Shown in pieces: positions 45,501-53,607 of a stretch of DNA of 64,000 nucleotides. The notes below the pieces were generated by a model. The model was given only the letters and a program-made list of their open reading frames with translations, was not told where the DNA came from and did no database searches. Source of the stretch: Candidatus Omnitrophota bacterium (GTDB lineage: Bacteria > Hinthialibacterota > Hinthialibacteria > Hinthialibacterales > Hinthialibacteraceae); the NCBI GenBank assembly GCA_003598175.1, contig QZKN01000141.1, positions 1 through 64,000 of the forward strand, written 5' to 3'. The position numbers were made by a program, and so were the translations under genes. Numbering within the stretch: the stretch's first letter is position 1; every line of letters starts with the position of its first letter.

Positions 45501-47584
45501 GATTCCCCCAATGCCCTGGCCAACATCGCCACCGCCGCTTTCGGCTCCTTATCGCTGTCTTTGACCATCCCCACTGCGTGAAATCCCAGTGAATCCGCAA
45601 AAACGAATGTTTCCCCGCGATGAATCCCCGGTAAAAATGCCGGAAACATCGAACCATCCAAGGCCGCAAATTCTTCCCGAATTTCTTTTGGTTGGGAATC
45701 CTGCTCATATCGCGTATGCAGAACCAGATTATCATAGGCGGCATGCCAGGATACCCGCAACGGATGGCTGGGCAAGACGATGAGTCCCACCGTCCGGCCT
45801 GACAGCGTTTGCACTTCCACCGTGTTTACTAATGCAAAAGCGGGATCCCCCTCACTGAGTAACGTCGTCCAGGATAATACATATTCTTTTACGATATTTT
45901 CAACCGCTTTTGATTTTTCAGCATAAATCTGTCCCACGCCGCCGCCGCTTTTGTGAAAGTGCTCGGCCATCCGTCTGCTTGCATTTACAGCTCTTTCCCA
46001 AATGGATTCCCAGATCTTTTCAGTAAAGGATTCCGGCGTTGAAAGGGGAAGAAATTCCGGTACACCGGTTCGGTCGCCATTGGCTCGAACCATAATCCGC
46101 CACCGGCCGATCTCCCCGTTTTTTTCGGCCCATTGCGATTCCACATCGCGAATTAACGGAGGACGAAAGACGCGATAACTTTTTTTCTCTCGTGTTCGAA
46201 GAATCAAGAAATCTTTAGCCTCACTCGTATGAGAACCGTTTGTATTGATACAATTATTTACTGATTCCCGATCTGACAGTTCGATCAACCCCTCGCTGAA
46301 GGTTCGTACTTTTTTGCCAATTCCTCTTTTTTCGTTCCCGAGAGGATTACCGAAACGAATGATGAATTCTTCGCTCTCTTGCGGCTCGATATCGTTATTT
46401 CCCATTGCGGAAACCATAACTTTCGCCGGGACGAGAGCATCTTCACTTAAAAACGAAAAATCGTCATTCGTGAAGCGACATTTTTCTTCCTTTTTCCCCG
46501 AATGCCAAACAGATTGCGACACCAGTTCTTCATCCATACCCGAATAAATAGTTACCCGATATTCACCGCTATTCTTTACCAGATTCTCCGGTTTGGTTTT
46601 CCAACGGACTTCTAATTTGGAATAATTCCCGGTCTGTTCGGCGTTCGGTTCCAGGATAAATAATGGGGGGTCGTCCTCATCTTCTGCTCTCGTCAATCCG
46701 GACCATTGTAAAATTGTTCCTGTCTTACTTCTCCAAGGAACCAGATTAATTTCTTGTATCGGCTGGGTACCTTGTTCCACTTGTAGCGCGTTAATCCACA
46801 AATCTGGTTTGTCCGCAAGTTCGGTCAAAGCTTGAGGAATGCTTTTTGTCCCCGCTTCATGTATAAATTTTTCCAGCATAAAGCGTTGAGTATCGGTCGG
46901 ATTCGCCAGCCGGAGAGAATCGATTCGTTTGGCAATGGTTAAATTGGAAGCAGTATTTCCTAACAGACGTTGGACGAATAAATCAGATAAATTTAGCAAG
47001 GTAGCAGAATTTTCATCCTTTTTTTTATGCAAAGGCCAAAGTCCTACAAGATATACAAAGTCGCCCGGATATTTTTTTTCTGCCGCAATACGGACATAAA
47101 AATCAAATTCAACCCAGGGAGAAACGCTGACGCGACGTCCTCGTTGTTGGGCTTTTTTCACGGCTTTTTCCGCGAATTCCCGATAGGGACGTGACAGTTT
47201 CACGGTGATTTCACGAGCCGCCAACCGATTGGCTTCTTTGAAGAGTGTGTTTTCAAACACCTCTTGCGCCGCGCTGTAAATCCCATCCATTCCCGCGCCG
47301 GCTCGGTCCGTATCGACCACTAATAACGTCGGATCTGTTTTGGATTCGCGCATTTCCACGGCTTCATCGGCGGTGATGACACGTTTGCATTGATCATGAT
47401 GATCGGAGACAAAATAGACTTGCCAATTGTTAAGAACAAAACCGGAAGAATTCGCAAGCGATTCCACAACATCGCGGGTTAAACAACGAACAAAAGCGAT
47501 GGTGCCTTTTGTAGGTTCGCCCAAAATATGCTGTAACGCTTCACTCAAAAGTTGGGTGTGCAATTCATGCAATATCATGATCAT
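42551..47584 (-). CDS. Large HerA/FtsK-like ATPase with embedded PD-(D/E)XK nuclease site, 1677 aa (module gene C)
   Basis: Third gene of the island module. The C-terminal ~340 residues are a HerA/VirB4/FtsK-type motor: Walker A GLPGMGKTT at 1361-1369, Walker B with AVIFDEAHR at 1572-1580, then ISLILASQEAKDF and the terminal FYCEGKKRHSLVSLAP typical of DUF87-like proteins. At 1114-1135 the sequence RPD-x17-EVK (Pro1114-Asp1115, Glu1133, Lys1135; FIEVKYRR) matches a PD-(D/E)XK nuclease core. The first ~1000 residues are not recognisable. Overall plan resembles DptH of Dnd restriction and the ATP-binding protein of the MADS defence system (from memory of the families). It likely translocates on DNA and may cut it. 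The start overlaps gene B by 20 bases. Confidence 0.8.
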   Translation of the reverse strand: MIMILHELHTQLLSEALQHILGEPTKGTIAFVRCLTRDVVESLANSSGFVLNNWQVYFVSDHHDQCKRVITADEAVEMRESKTDPTLLVVDTDRAGAGMDGIYSAAQEVFENTLFKEANRLAAREITVKLSRPYREFAEKAVKKAQQRGRRVSVSPWVEFDFYVRIAAEKKYPGDFVYLVGLWPLHKKKDENSATLLNLSDLFVQRLLGNTASNLTIAKRIDSLRLANPTDTQRFMLEKFIHEAGTKSIPQALTELADKPDLWINALQVEQGTQPIQEINLVPWRSKTGTILQWSGLTRAEDEDDPPLFILEPNAEQTGNYSKLEVRWKTKPENLVKNSGEYRVTIYSGMDEELVSQSVWHSGKKEEKCRFTNDDFSFLSEDALVPAKVMVSAMGNNDIEPQESEEFIIRFGNPLGNEKRGIGKKVRTFSEGLIELSDRESVNNCINTNGSHTSEAKDFLILRTREKKSYRVFRPPLIRDVESQWAEKNGEIGRWRIMVRANGDRTGVPEFLPLSTPESFTEKIWESIWERAVNASRRMAEHFHKSGGGVGQIYAEKSKAVENIVKEYVLSWTTLLSEGDPAFALVNTVEVQTLSGRTVGLIVLPSHPLRVSWHAAYDNLVLHTRYEQDSQPKEIREEFAALDGSMFPAFLPGIHRGETFVFADSLGFHAVGMVKDSDKEPKAAVAMLARALGESESADTAPTVGRQSAAVLSQEILKYLECHDVSRLLLIHSLRPGDGSTVARALGIVQKEFQPEVEEEDGENTPKHVPAFVLELYPSPEQRSISGRFISDIREKHRSGAGSLAAEDYWMLESLSLPGGVNLPKLRWARKEKAEPETAAHLAIAFDTFESKTAAVSESQFEHYRPYYAFGLMSFFERHYSNQPSPLWRSFLPSNSEGEKHPSERSHTERLIKIQQSINKCTVRNLSDKDTDMPVLQTEISPEKAQNLKSLHKLCDWVITLDRNAGIEYFDSPRDNQEIYDAYVIDCVPEREDLGCLQLITSTSNQEEIRNLFDRALDQMGLSRSRRNAEFLLEHLKALSGRLAIRLTGQKAPTSELIALALSHAHCVKASENSEEWVSLSNGFFVPIDDVRDLLFPLKVSKSNNEEKESEVRPDLIYVSLGSRKGLWFQFIEVKYRRHLRTARTPELLEQIRDQVESFRKRWESGYADENLNSSFRALRRAKLARVLRFYADKAHRHFLSEADYKDLVCEIDRMIVQGSNYSFSDSPKGQMDRGWIFCPEYTGARPLDVSPDGWSTRIFIFGPALLPDSCIEQQSVPQHDQQPPIRGEGDPVKSNADMIVGTETHSMNDESGPAQENNERQNQDSFIEPPVIHFGKDTLSGADVSWPLTVKGNPHLMIVGLPGMGKTTCLINICRQMLHQGMRPIVFSYHQDIDEKLKNLVGSVRFIDFQGLGFNPLQVYDRTSKYAYLDVAGKLRDIFTAIFPELGDIQGERIRQAIKDSFIERGWDNPDPESNEMIEPEFKRFLEILKDQPKSDHGLRTLLARLNELADYGFFDLGEMRESLWESDEPIIIRIHTTQNDNLQRAFAALVFYGLYKDMFRRGTKERLTHAVIFDEAHRAAQLKLIPTMAKECRKYGISLILASQEAKDFHESLFSTIANYLVLRLTETDAKALARNVASSDQQRLIIDRIKQMERFRAIYFCEGKKRHSLVSLAP

Positions 47585-49391
47585 TATTCTCCGCGCGTTT
47601 GAATCTCGGTTGTAAACGTTTCATCGATTCTGCGTCATTGACGCCCGCCAGCAATCCCAAATCACGCATCCGCCGTTCCAGAATCGCGCGATTGGTTTGC
47701 AGCAATTCATTTGAAATGGTCATGCCGGGAGGCGCTTCATCGATACAAAATCCATAGCGTTCCCGAATTTTGTGAATAAATTCCTTTAATGATAAGGAGC
47801 GGAATTGATGACTGTTTCCGCTGGGCAAAAGATGAACATGGACAAGATAATCGAGTACCGAATCGGTAAAAACCAGAGAACGCGCATCCCGGGTTTTTCT
47901 TCCCGTGTGCGCCTGTCTTTGTGTTGTTTTTCTTATTACGGCGATACCGTTGGGTTGGTTAATGGATAGGGTTGAATTAAGGCATTTTAAAAGATTGGTT
48001 TGCGTGTTTTCTCTACCTTGTAATACCGTGAGAGCCTCCGCTAACCGCAAGACATGATTGGGATAAGTGGAATAATTTCCAAGAATCTCTGTTATTTCCG
48101 GATATTCCTCTTTCAATTTTTCGAATAGTTCTGCCGATTTTCTATCAAAATCGTAAAAAATTGCCTTAGACTCTTCCCGTCTTTCATGAAACAAGTCCCC
48201 TAACAGATTCAACCGATCCGTCGCATAAGGCTTGGTTGAAATCGGTAAATTACTGAGGTTACGATCATAGATTGCCACATAATCCAGCAGGCGGAGTGAC
48301 ATAAGAATCACGGGTAGCTTTTCAAATCGCCTACAAAAGTCATCAAATGATTCTTCTGTAAGTGAACGAAGTTTTTTATCCATACCATGAGAACAATCCA
48401 CAAATAAAGGAACGGAATGTTGTTCGCGTAATATTGGTATTGCTCCGGTTTTTATCCATTCAAATAAAATCTCACACATGCTGGTTAGAATCGTTGTGAG
48501 TCCGATTGCAACACAGGATTCAAGCATGTCAACGAGAGTTTGACGGGGGATTTGATCGGCATAACTTCGGATAAAGCGGCGAATATCTTCAGAAAAATGT
48601 CGCGCCGCCTTTTCGGCGATCGGACGTTGATTTGATATATTTTCCCCTTCTCTATCTCGCAACTTATCCGGCGCTTCTCCAATCTGTTGAGCGAGGCGAA
48701 TCATTAAAAGTTGATCAATTCCAACATGATCGTCTTCTGCAAAACGATCTGATGTTCTACTAGCCAATTCGCCTCGGATTGTGATTCCTTGATGAAAGGC
48801 GTGCATTAATACATTGTTTTCAAACCCTCTCCCCACGGCAAACCAGGTTCGATCATCATCTTTGTTTAACTGAACATGCTCACCCTTTTGATCGGCCAAC
48901 ATCGCAACGATCATTTCCGGAACATAGCGAAGATTGACTACTTTATCAGGAAGATCAATCCAGCTGGCCATATAATGAACCGGCGCAACGCGCTGGATTT
49001 GTTCGGTTCTGCCTGAGTTTCTATTTTTATTTTCCAAACAAAAACACAAGAGTAAATCCCCCAGAATGGCTTGCTCGATTTCACCATTAAATCCCCGGAG
49101 CGAGGGAATGGAAGATAAATGTGCGGCTATCTTCTCAATGGTCGCATTGCGGCGACGTTCGTTTAGTGTTCCTTCCGTTCCTCCAAATACTTGTATGAAT
49201 TTTCCCTTTCCACGGCGTTTGCCAAAGCGAAACATATAAAAAACAGCCGGAAGAATGGCGGAGAGATCAAAGCCTTGAAACGAAATCGGCATTGCTTTTT
49301 CAAAATTTCCAGTCCATATTTTTCGGGTCATCTGACGGCCAAGCACATCTTCAACCATGGTTCTTCCCGTATTTGTTCGTTGGGGGCTCAT
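47565..49391 (-). CDS. Helical partner protein of the kinase/HerA module, 608 aa (gene B)
   Basis: No enzyme motif recognised. Predicted mostly helical, soluble. The C-terminus (LKEFIHKIRERYGFCIDEA, ERRMRDLGLLAGVNDAESM) looks like a winged-helix-type ending often seen in defence-system partner subunits. By position and size it corresponds to the middle subunit of kinase/partner/ATPase trios (DptG- or MAD7-like by analogy, not proven). ATG 49391 overlaps the stop of gene A as ATGA, with GGGAGG 9 bases upstream; an earlier ATG at 49397 is in frame. Strict translational coupling suggests a stoichiometric complex. Confidence 0.7.
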   Translation of the reverse strand: MSPQRTNTGRTMVEDVLGRQMTRKIWTGNFEKAMPISFQGFDLSAILPAVFYMFRFGKRRGKGKFIQVFGGTEGTLNERRRNATIEKIAAHLSSIPSLRGFNGEIEQAILGDLLLCFCLENKNRNSGRTEQIQRVAPVHYMASWIDLPDKVVNLRYVPEMIVAMLADQKGEHVQLNKDDDRTWFAVGRGFENNVLMHAFHQGITIRGELASRTSDRFAEDDHVGIDQLLMIRLAQQIGEAPDKLRDREGENISNQRPIAEKAARHFSEDIRRFIRSYADQIPRQTLVDMLESCVAIGLTTILTSMCEILFEWIKTGAIPILREQHSVPLFVDCSHGMDKKLRSLTEESFDDFCRRFEKLPVILMSLRLLDYVAIYDRNLSNLPISTKPYATDRLNLLGDLFHERREESKAIFYDFDRKSAELFEKLKEEYPEITEILGNYSTYPNHVLRLAEALTVLQGRENTQTNLLKCLNSTLSINQPNGIAVIRKTTQRQAHTGRKTRDARSLVFTDSVLDYLVHVHLLPSGNSHQFRSLSLKEFIHKIRERYGFCIDEAPPGMTISNELLQTNRAILERRMRDLGLLAGVNDAESMKRLQPRFKRAENNDHDIA

Positions 49392-52300
49392 GAGCATTCA
49401 CCTCCCATAACTTGGTTCAAGACGAGTTTCTGAATTGGATTTCCTTCGTCCTGTTCTATCTGGGTTGATATTTTATAGATGGATTCATCCTGCATCGGAT
49501 TCCAGGCCAGCAGTTCATATTCGTCTTCTCGGATCAGTCTGCGAATAAAGATCGATAAATGCGCGAATGTGTCTTCCGTCGATACGTCGCCCAGCTGATA
49601 TCCTTCGTTGAGTTCAAGCAGAAGATGAAAGAGTTCCGCGCCTAAACGCAATCGCTCTTCCCGGCCGTCTTGAAATCGATAAATCAAAAACGCCTGCCGG
49701 TGCAGGCGGTCCCCGCCTTTCAGTTCTTTCGGCAGATCGGGTTCCAGACGAAACGAATCACGCGGTTTTTCCACCCAAAACGCGGTTTCCGTGGGAGTGC
49801 GGGGCGTGATTCGCAGCGGCACATTCAACCGGTCAAGGGCTTGCGGGGGAAGGTCTTCGAGCCGGGAAATGCCTTTGCAGAGATTGGTTATAATTTCTTT
49901 CCTTTTTCCGCTGTCCATATGCTCATTGTTCAAAGGAAGATTGCGAAATAGAAAAAGATGCTTTCCCCGAGCCAGACCGAAAGCCTTCGCATCCCGGTCC
50001 CATTCCAAAATCCGTTCCTCGGTCCATTCAAAATAGGCCCGGCGGCGTGCGGAATCGATTTGCCGGCCATTCGTTTTCTCCGGATCGGTCACAAATTCCG
50101 CATAAAGCCGGCGATCAATATGCGGATGCGCTTCCAATGCGGGATCCAGGCGCACAAGTTCACGCAATACTTCTCCTTGCCGATTCGGAGAGGCGGGATC
50201 AAACGCACGATCCCAATACGGAACGGTTTTTATGGATTCGGCGTCGTGATAATCGGAACAGAAATGAACACCGAAAAGAATGTAGATCAATGACGAGCGA
50301 AGTTCCCGCATCGTGATATGCACTTCACCACGAAGATGAACCGCCTGTAATGCTTCAAATAATCGCTCCCGCGCCCGACGCCGTAGCGCGTCCGCCGCTT
50401 TTTCCGGTAATTCCTCCGGACCGAAAAGTTTCATGGCGCGAAAAACTTCGCATCGGTTTTTGGCGCTGCAAGTCAGGCAGGATTTCCAAATTGCCGCCGC
50501 GTTTTTTTCTCCGTACAGATGTTCGATCAAGGATTCCAGAAAACGGGCGTCAATGGTCCGTTTATCGGCGGATACGCTGCCGACCAAAGAGCGTTGATTG
50601 AGATTAATAAATCGAATGTAGGAATCGGAAGAACATTCTTTTTCTTGTAAGAGACCATCCAATTCATCCGTGAGAAGAGATTCTTCACTTTTTTCGATCC
50701 ATTCCAACAGACGGCCGTCGTTGATCGCGAGCAAATGAATGAGATCCTCATCCGGTTTTCCCTTTTTAAACGGTTCCAGAAACTCATCCAGAATTTCATC
50801 GGCCGAGCGACCGTTCCATGAGGCCGATCCATCCAGGTTCATGCGAACGGTAAGCCCATCCGGCAAATGACCTTCGACAATTCGTTGCGAAGACTCATGT
50901 TTTCCCATACCAAGCCGTTCCGCAAGGTGTTGCAATAGGGCGGTTTTCCCGTCCCCCGCATTCCCGCAAAGAATCACAAGCCGAATGCGTCTTGCCATGA
51001 TGTCCTCAAAGAGAGCAATTTCCAAATTCGTTTTCACGTAGGTTTGTTTGGCAAAATCGGTATCCAAACCCCGTGTTTCCCGGTTTCCCCATTTGGATCC
51101 CGGATACGAGCGAAGCAAAGAAAGCAACCATTCCACACGTTCCTCGCGCAGTTCAATGGAAACACTGTCCTCTTGCTTCACTTCCGCTTCGAGCTCGGTC
51201 CGCGTTCCCGCATCGGAAACAGAAAGCCTATCCAACGCTTCACGGACGGTTGAAAATCGTTGCGCCGGATCCGAATTGGTCGCGCGGTTCAGAAATGCAG
51301 TAAGAATGGGATACTCTTCTTGATTGATCCCTTCCCAATTCAGACCTTTCTCCTTGGATGGGACACCAGGATAAGAAAATGGTTCTTTTTCAAAAACCAC
51401 ATGAAAGAAACTGGCAGACAACGCATAGATGTCGTCAGAGGGAGAGGCGGGCTCCTGCGCTTGAGACCAAGGAGAACAATACAGAACCGTGCCCGGCGCG
51501 CTTCTTTTCTCTCCGATTTTATTTATAAAATCGTAATCGGTGAGGACGATATCATGACCGGCGATAATCATATTTCGTGGACTGATATCGCCATGAATCA
51601 AACCATTTTGATGAAGTAATCCCAGCGCCTCGCACATGGATCGGATCCAGCGAATCGCTAATGCTTCGGGGGTATGCTCTTGAAATTCTTCTGCTAATAG
51701 GGGAAATACACCAATATACTCATTCAGAGGGGTTCCTTCGATCCAGGTCATGAGAGCGACAAAGTTATTCTCACTCCATTCATCTGCTACTTCAAAAATT
51801 GTAGAAAGACCGGCATGACGCCCAAGATGAGGGCGGACTAAATTGTACGATCGGAGAATCCTGTCGCCATTATCTTTGGTAAATAGCACTTTGGCTACAT
51901 ATGTCCCTAAATCTTCTTTGGTTGAACGATCCATCTGGACCACTTTGAACGTTCTTCCCACGCCGCCCGTCCCCAAGTGATTCACAATCCGATAGGTGTG
52001 ATTCCCGAAATGGATTTCCTGATCTTCCGTCCAAAAGCGTGCGGGAGGAGCTTTGGGTAGAGGAACAGATTCACCGAGCATCAGCGATAATTCATTTTCC
52101 AAACCTTGTAACTCACAACGCTTCTCAGGGGCTTCTTCCAATCCCTTTTTTAGACACAGTAAGGCTTTCCTGCAATTTTCTTCCTCTTGTCCTTCAAATA
52201 AGATACAAAGAGATGCGCACAAGGAATAAATATCGGAATATGGAGTCGCCATGCCGAGCCCCTGTGAACGGATTTCCGGCGCGACAGTTTGTTCCCATTT

Positions 52301-53380
52301 TTTCGGAAGAACAAACGTGGATGCCACACTGACGTCTGAAGGAATTTTTGTCCATTTAAACGCGGTAAAAATCGGGGTGTTATCATGTTTGACATGGATG
52401 GTCAAAGGAGACAAATTCCGATGAATCATTAGGACGCCTTGAATATCGCGTTGATGCATCTGCCGAAGGGCCCGGATTGATTCCCGCGCGAAGAATACAC
52501 GATGCAAGGAACTCCATGAATTATCGTTCATTCGCTCTTGAAGAGAGGGGGCGGCAGGATCGGTTATGGTGAAAAAAAACATTTCTCCCGCATATCCCGG
52601 CGCTTCTTGGAAAGAATCCAAAATTCGGGGCGCCCAAGAATATTGTTGGAGATGATGAAGCGCCTCGAACTCTCGGCGCGCCTTTTCTTCAACGTTTTTG
52701 CTGTCGCTTGCCGAAAGATCATATAAATGCATTACAACCCGGTCTTGTCTGACAGAATGAATTCCTTTAAAAATGCGATGAAACCTTTCCTCACGAGCGG
52801 TTTGGAGTTCCAGATTGATATAACTGCCAAGTCGTCTTAGAGAGCCATCAATTGCGACGGCGCTTCGAGGTTCAAGAATGCTGCCGAGAAAACGGATGTC
52901 TGGATCCTCAAGTATTTTGGGTGAGTTGCCATTAATCACAGATTTCCAGTCATTCAATGTATAAATTTGAACGCCGCGTATTGGTTCGTTCTTGATTTGT
53001 TTTAATTTGGAGGAATCCTGTGTGAGAAAGATTACTCCATCCACATGAGGAAGATTTTCAAACCTTTTTCTGAGCGTTGTCCCAATTTTTCGCGCTTTAT
53101 TTGTGAGTTTATCAGCTTCCTGTTCCACGAGGTTGGGATTGGCATTAAACCATTGCGCGCTCCAATGTTTCACTTCGATTACTCGAACGCCGGGAGGCCC
53201 AATCACGACCATATCGATCTCATCCGATTGGAGCTGATGATTGACCGAAAATGCCAGGTTGGTAAGAATGATCCATTCGCCCTCGCCATCCAATGAGTGC
53301 ATTTTGTTTTTTAAATGTTCGAGCGCTTTTAATTCACTTTCATTTGCAACAGAACCACACGCGAAATGGGTGACATTCAT
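49388..53380 (-). CDS. NERD / pseudokinase / Ser-Thr kinase / P-loop NTPase fusion, 1330 aa (gene A)
   Basis: First gene of the module. Residue numbers include two codons before the preferred ATG 53380 (GGGAAGG 9 bases upstream). Domain order: NERD nuclease-related domain ~15-125 with DEID...EVK (Asp58, Glu71, Lys73); kinase-like domain ~195-400 lacking catalytic residues (IHRNLSP for HRD, TAFKW for DFG), so a pseudokinase; a second kinase ~459-720 with G-loop LGTGGVG, Lys499, HGD at 598-600, Asn605 and TDYD at 616-619, apparently active; a P-loop NTPase from ~795 (GNAGDGKT 808-815) with a Cys motif CLTCSAKNRC; a helical C-terminus. PglW (BREX type 2) and the MADS kinase share NERD plus kinase. 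It probably senses infection and phosphorylates partners. Confidence 0.82.
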   Translation of the reverse strand: MNVTHFACGSVANESELKALEHLKNKMHSLDGEGEWIILTNLAFSVNHQLQSDEIDMVVIGPPGVRVIEVKHWSAQWFNANPNLVEQEADKLTNKARKIGTTLRKRFENLPHVDGVIFLTQDSSKLKQIKNEPIRGVQIYTLNDWKSVINGNSPKILEDPDIRFLGSILEPRSAVAIDGSLRRLGSYINLELQTAREERFHRIFKGIHSVRQDRVVMHLYDLSASDSKNVEEKARREFEALHHLQQYSWAPRILDSFQEAPGYAGEMFFFTITDPAAPSLQERMNDNSWSSLHRVFFARESIRALRQMHQRDIQGVLMIHRNLSPLTIHVKHDNTPIFTAFKWTKIPSDVSVASTFVLPKKWEQTVAPEIRSQGLGMATPYSDIYSLCASLCILFEGQEEENCRKALLCLKKGLEEAPEKRCELQGLENELSLMLGESVPLPKAPPARFWTEDQEIHFGNHTYRIVNHLGTGGVGRTFKVVQMDRSTKEDLGTYVAKVLFTKDNGDRILRSYNLVRPHLGRHAGLSTIFEVADEWSENNFVALMTWIEGTPLNEYIGVFPLLAEEFQEHTPEALAIRWIRSMCEALGLLHQNGLIHGDISPRNMIIAGHDIVLTDYDFINKIGEKRSAPGTVLYCSPWSQAQEPASPSDDIYALSASFFHVVFEKEPFSYPGVPSKEKGLNWEGINQEEYPILTAFLNRATNSDPAQRFSTVREALDRLSVSDAGTRTELEAEVKQEDSVSIELREERVEWLLSLLRSYPGSKWGNRETRGLDTDFAKQTYVKTNLEIALFEDIMARRIRLVILCGNAGDGKTALLQHLAERLGMGKHESSQRIVEGHLPDGLTVRMNLDGSASWNGRSADEILDEFLEPFKKGKPDEDLIHLLAINDGRLLEWIEKSEESLLTDELDGLLQEKECSSDSYIRFINLNQRSLVGSVSADKRTIDARFLESLIEHLYGEKNAAAIWKSCLTCSAKNRCEVFRAMKLFGPEELPEKAADALRRRARERLFEALQAVHLRGEVHITMRELRSSLIYILFGVHFCSDYHDAESIKTVPYWDRAFDPASPNRQGEVLRELVRLDPALEAHPHIDRRLYAEFVTDPEKTNGRQIDSARRRAYFEWTEERILEWDRDAKAFGLARGKHLFLFRNLPLNNEHMDSGKRKEIITNLCKGISRLEDLPPQALDRLNVPLRITPRTPTETAFWVEKPRDSFRLEPDLPKELKGGDRLHRQAFLIYRFQDGREERLRLGAELFHLLLELNEGYQLGDVSTEDTFAHLSIFIRRLIREDEYELLAWNPMQDESIYKISTQIEQDEGNPIQKLVLNQVMGGECS

Positions 53381-53493
53381 GATCAAATACCTTCCCTTGT
53401 GTAATCCCTCTATACCGTAGCGAAAAAATAATCATTTCAAACCGGATTTCCAATAACTTTCAAAACATGATACTCGAATTCGTGAACGCACAA

Positions 53494-53607
53494 ATTAAAA
53501 CAGTATTTCTTGTAAAATAAAGAGTAATCAATTGATTTACTTCTCCGACGGAACCACCGTCAAATGACAAAGCGAATCCGCATACCACACGCCTGCGCCG
53601 GCGATTC
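53494..53607. repeat. Right copy of 114-bp direct repeat flanking the kinase/HerA module
   Basis: Parental copy: it covers the 3' end and ~43 bases downstream of the HIRAN/ARPP-1 gene, which is intact here. The distance to the left copy is 11.2 kb, and the three module genes and nothing else intact lie between them. Confidence 0.92.

Noticed and set aside
42551-53380. Complete BREX or Dnd system
   Set aside because: No PglX/PglZ/BrxC or DndA-E gene was found anywhere in the window; only single-protein similarity in layout supports a relation.
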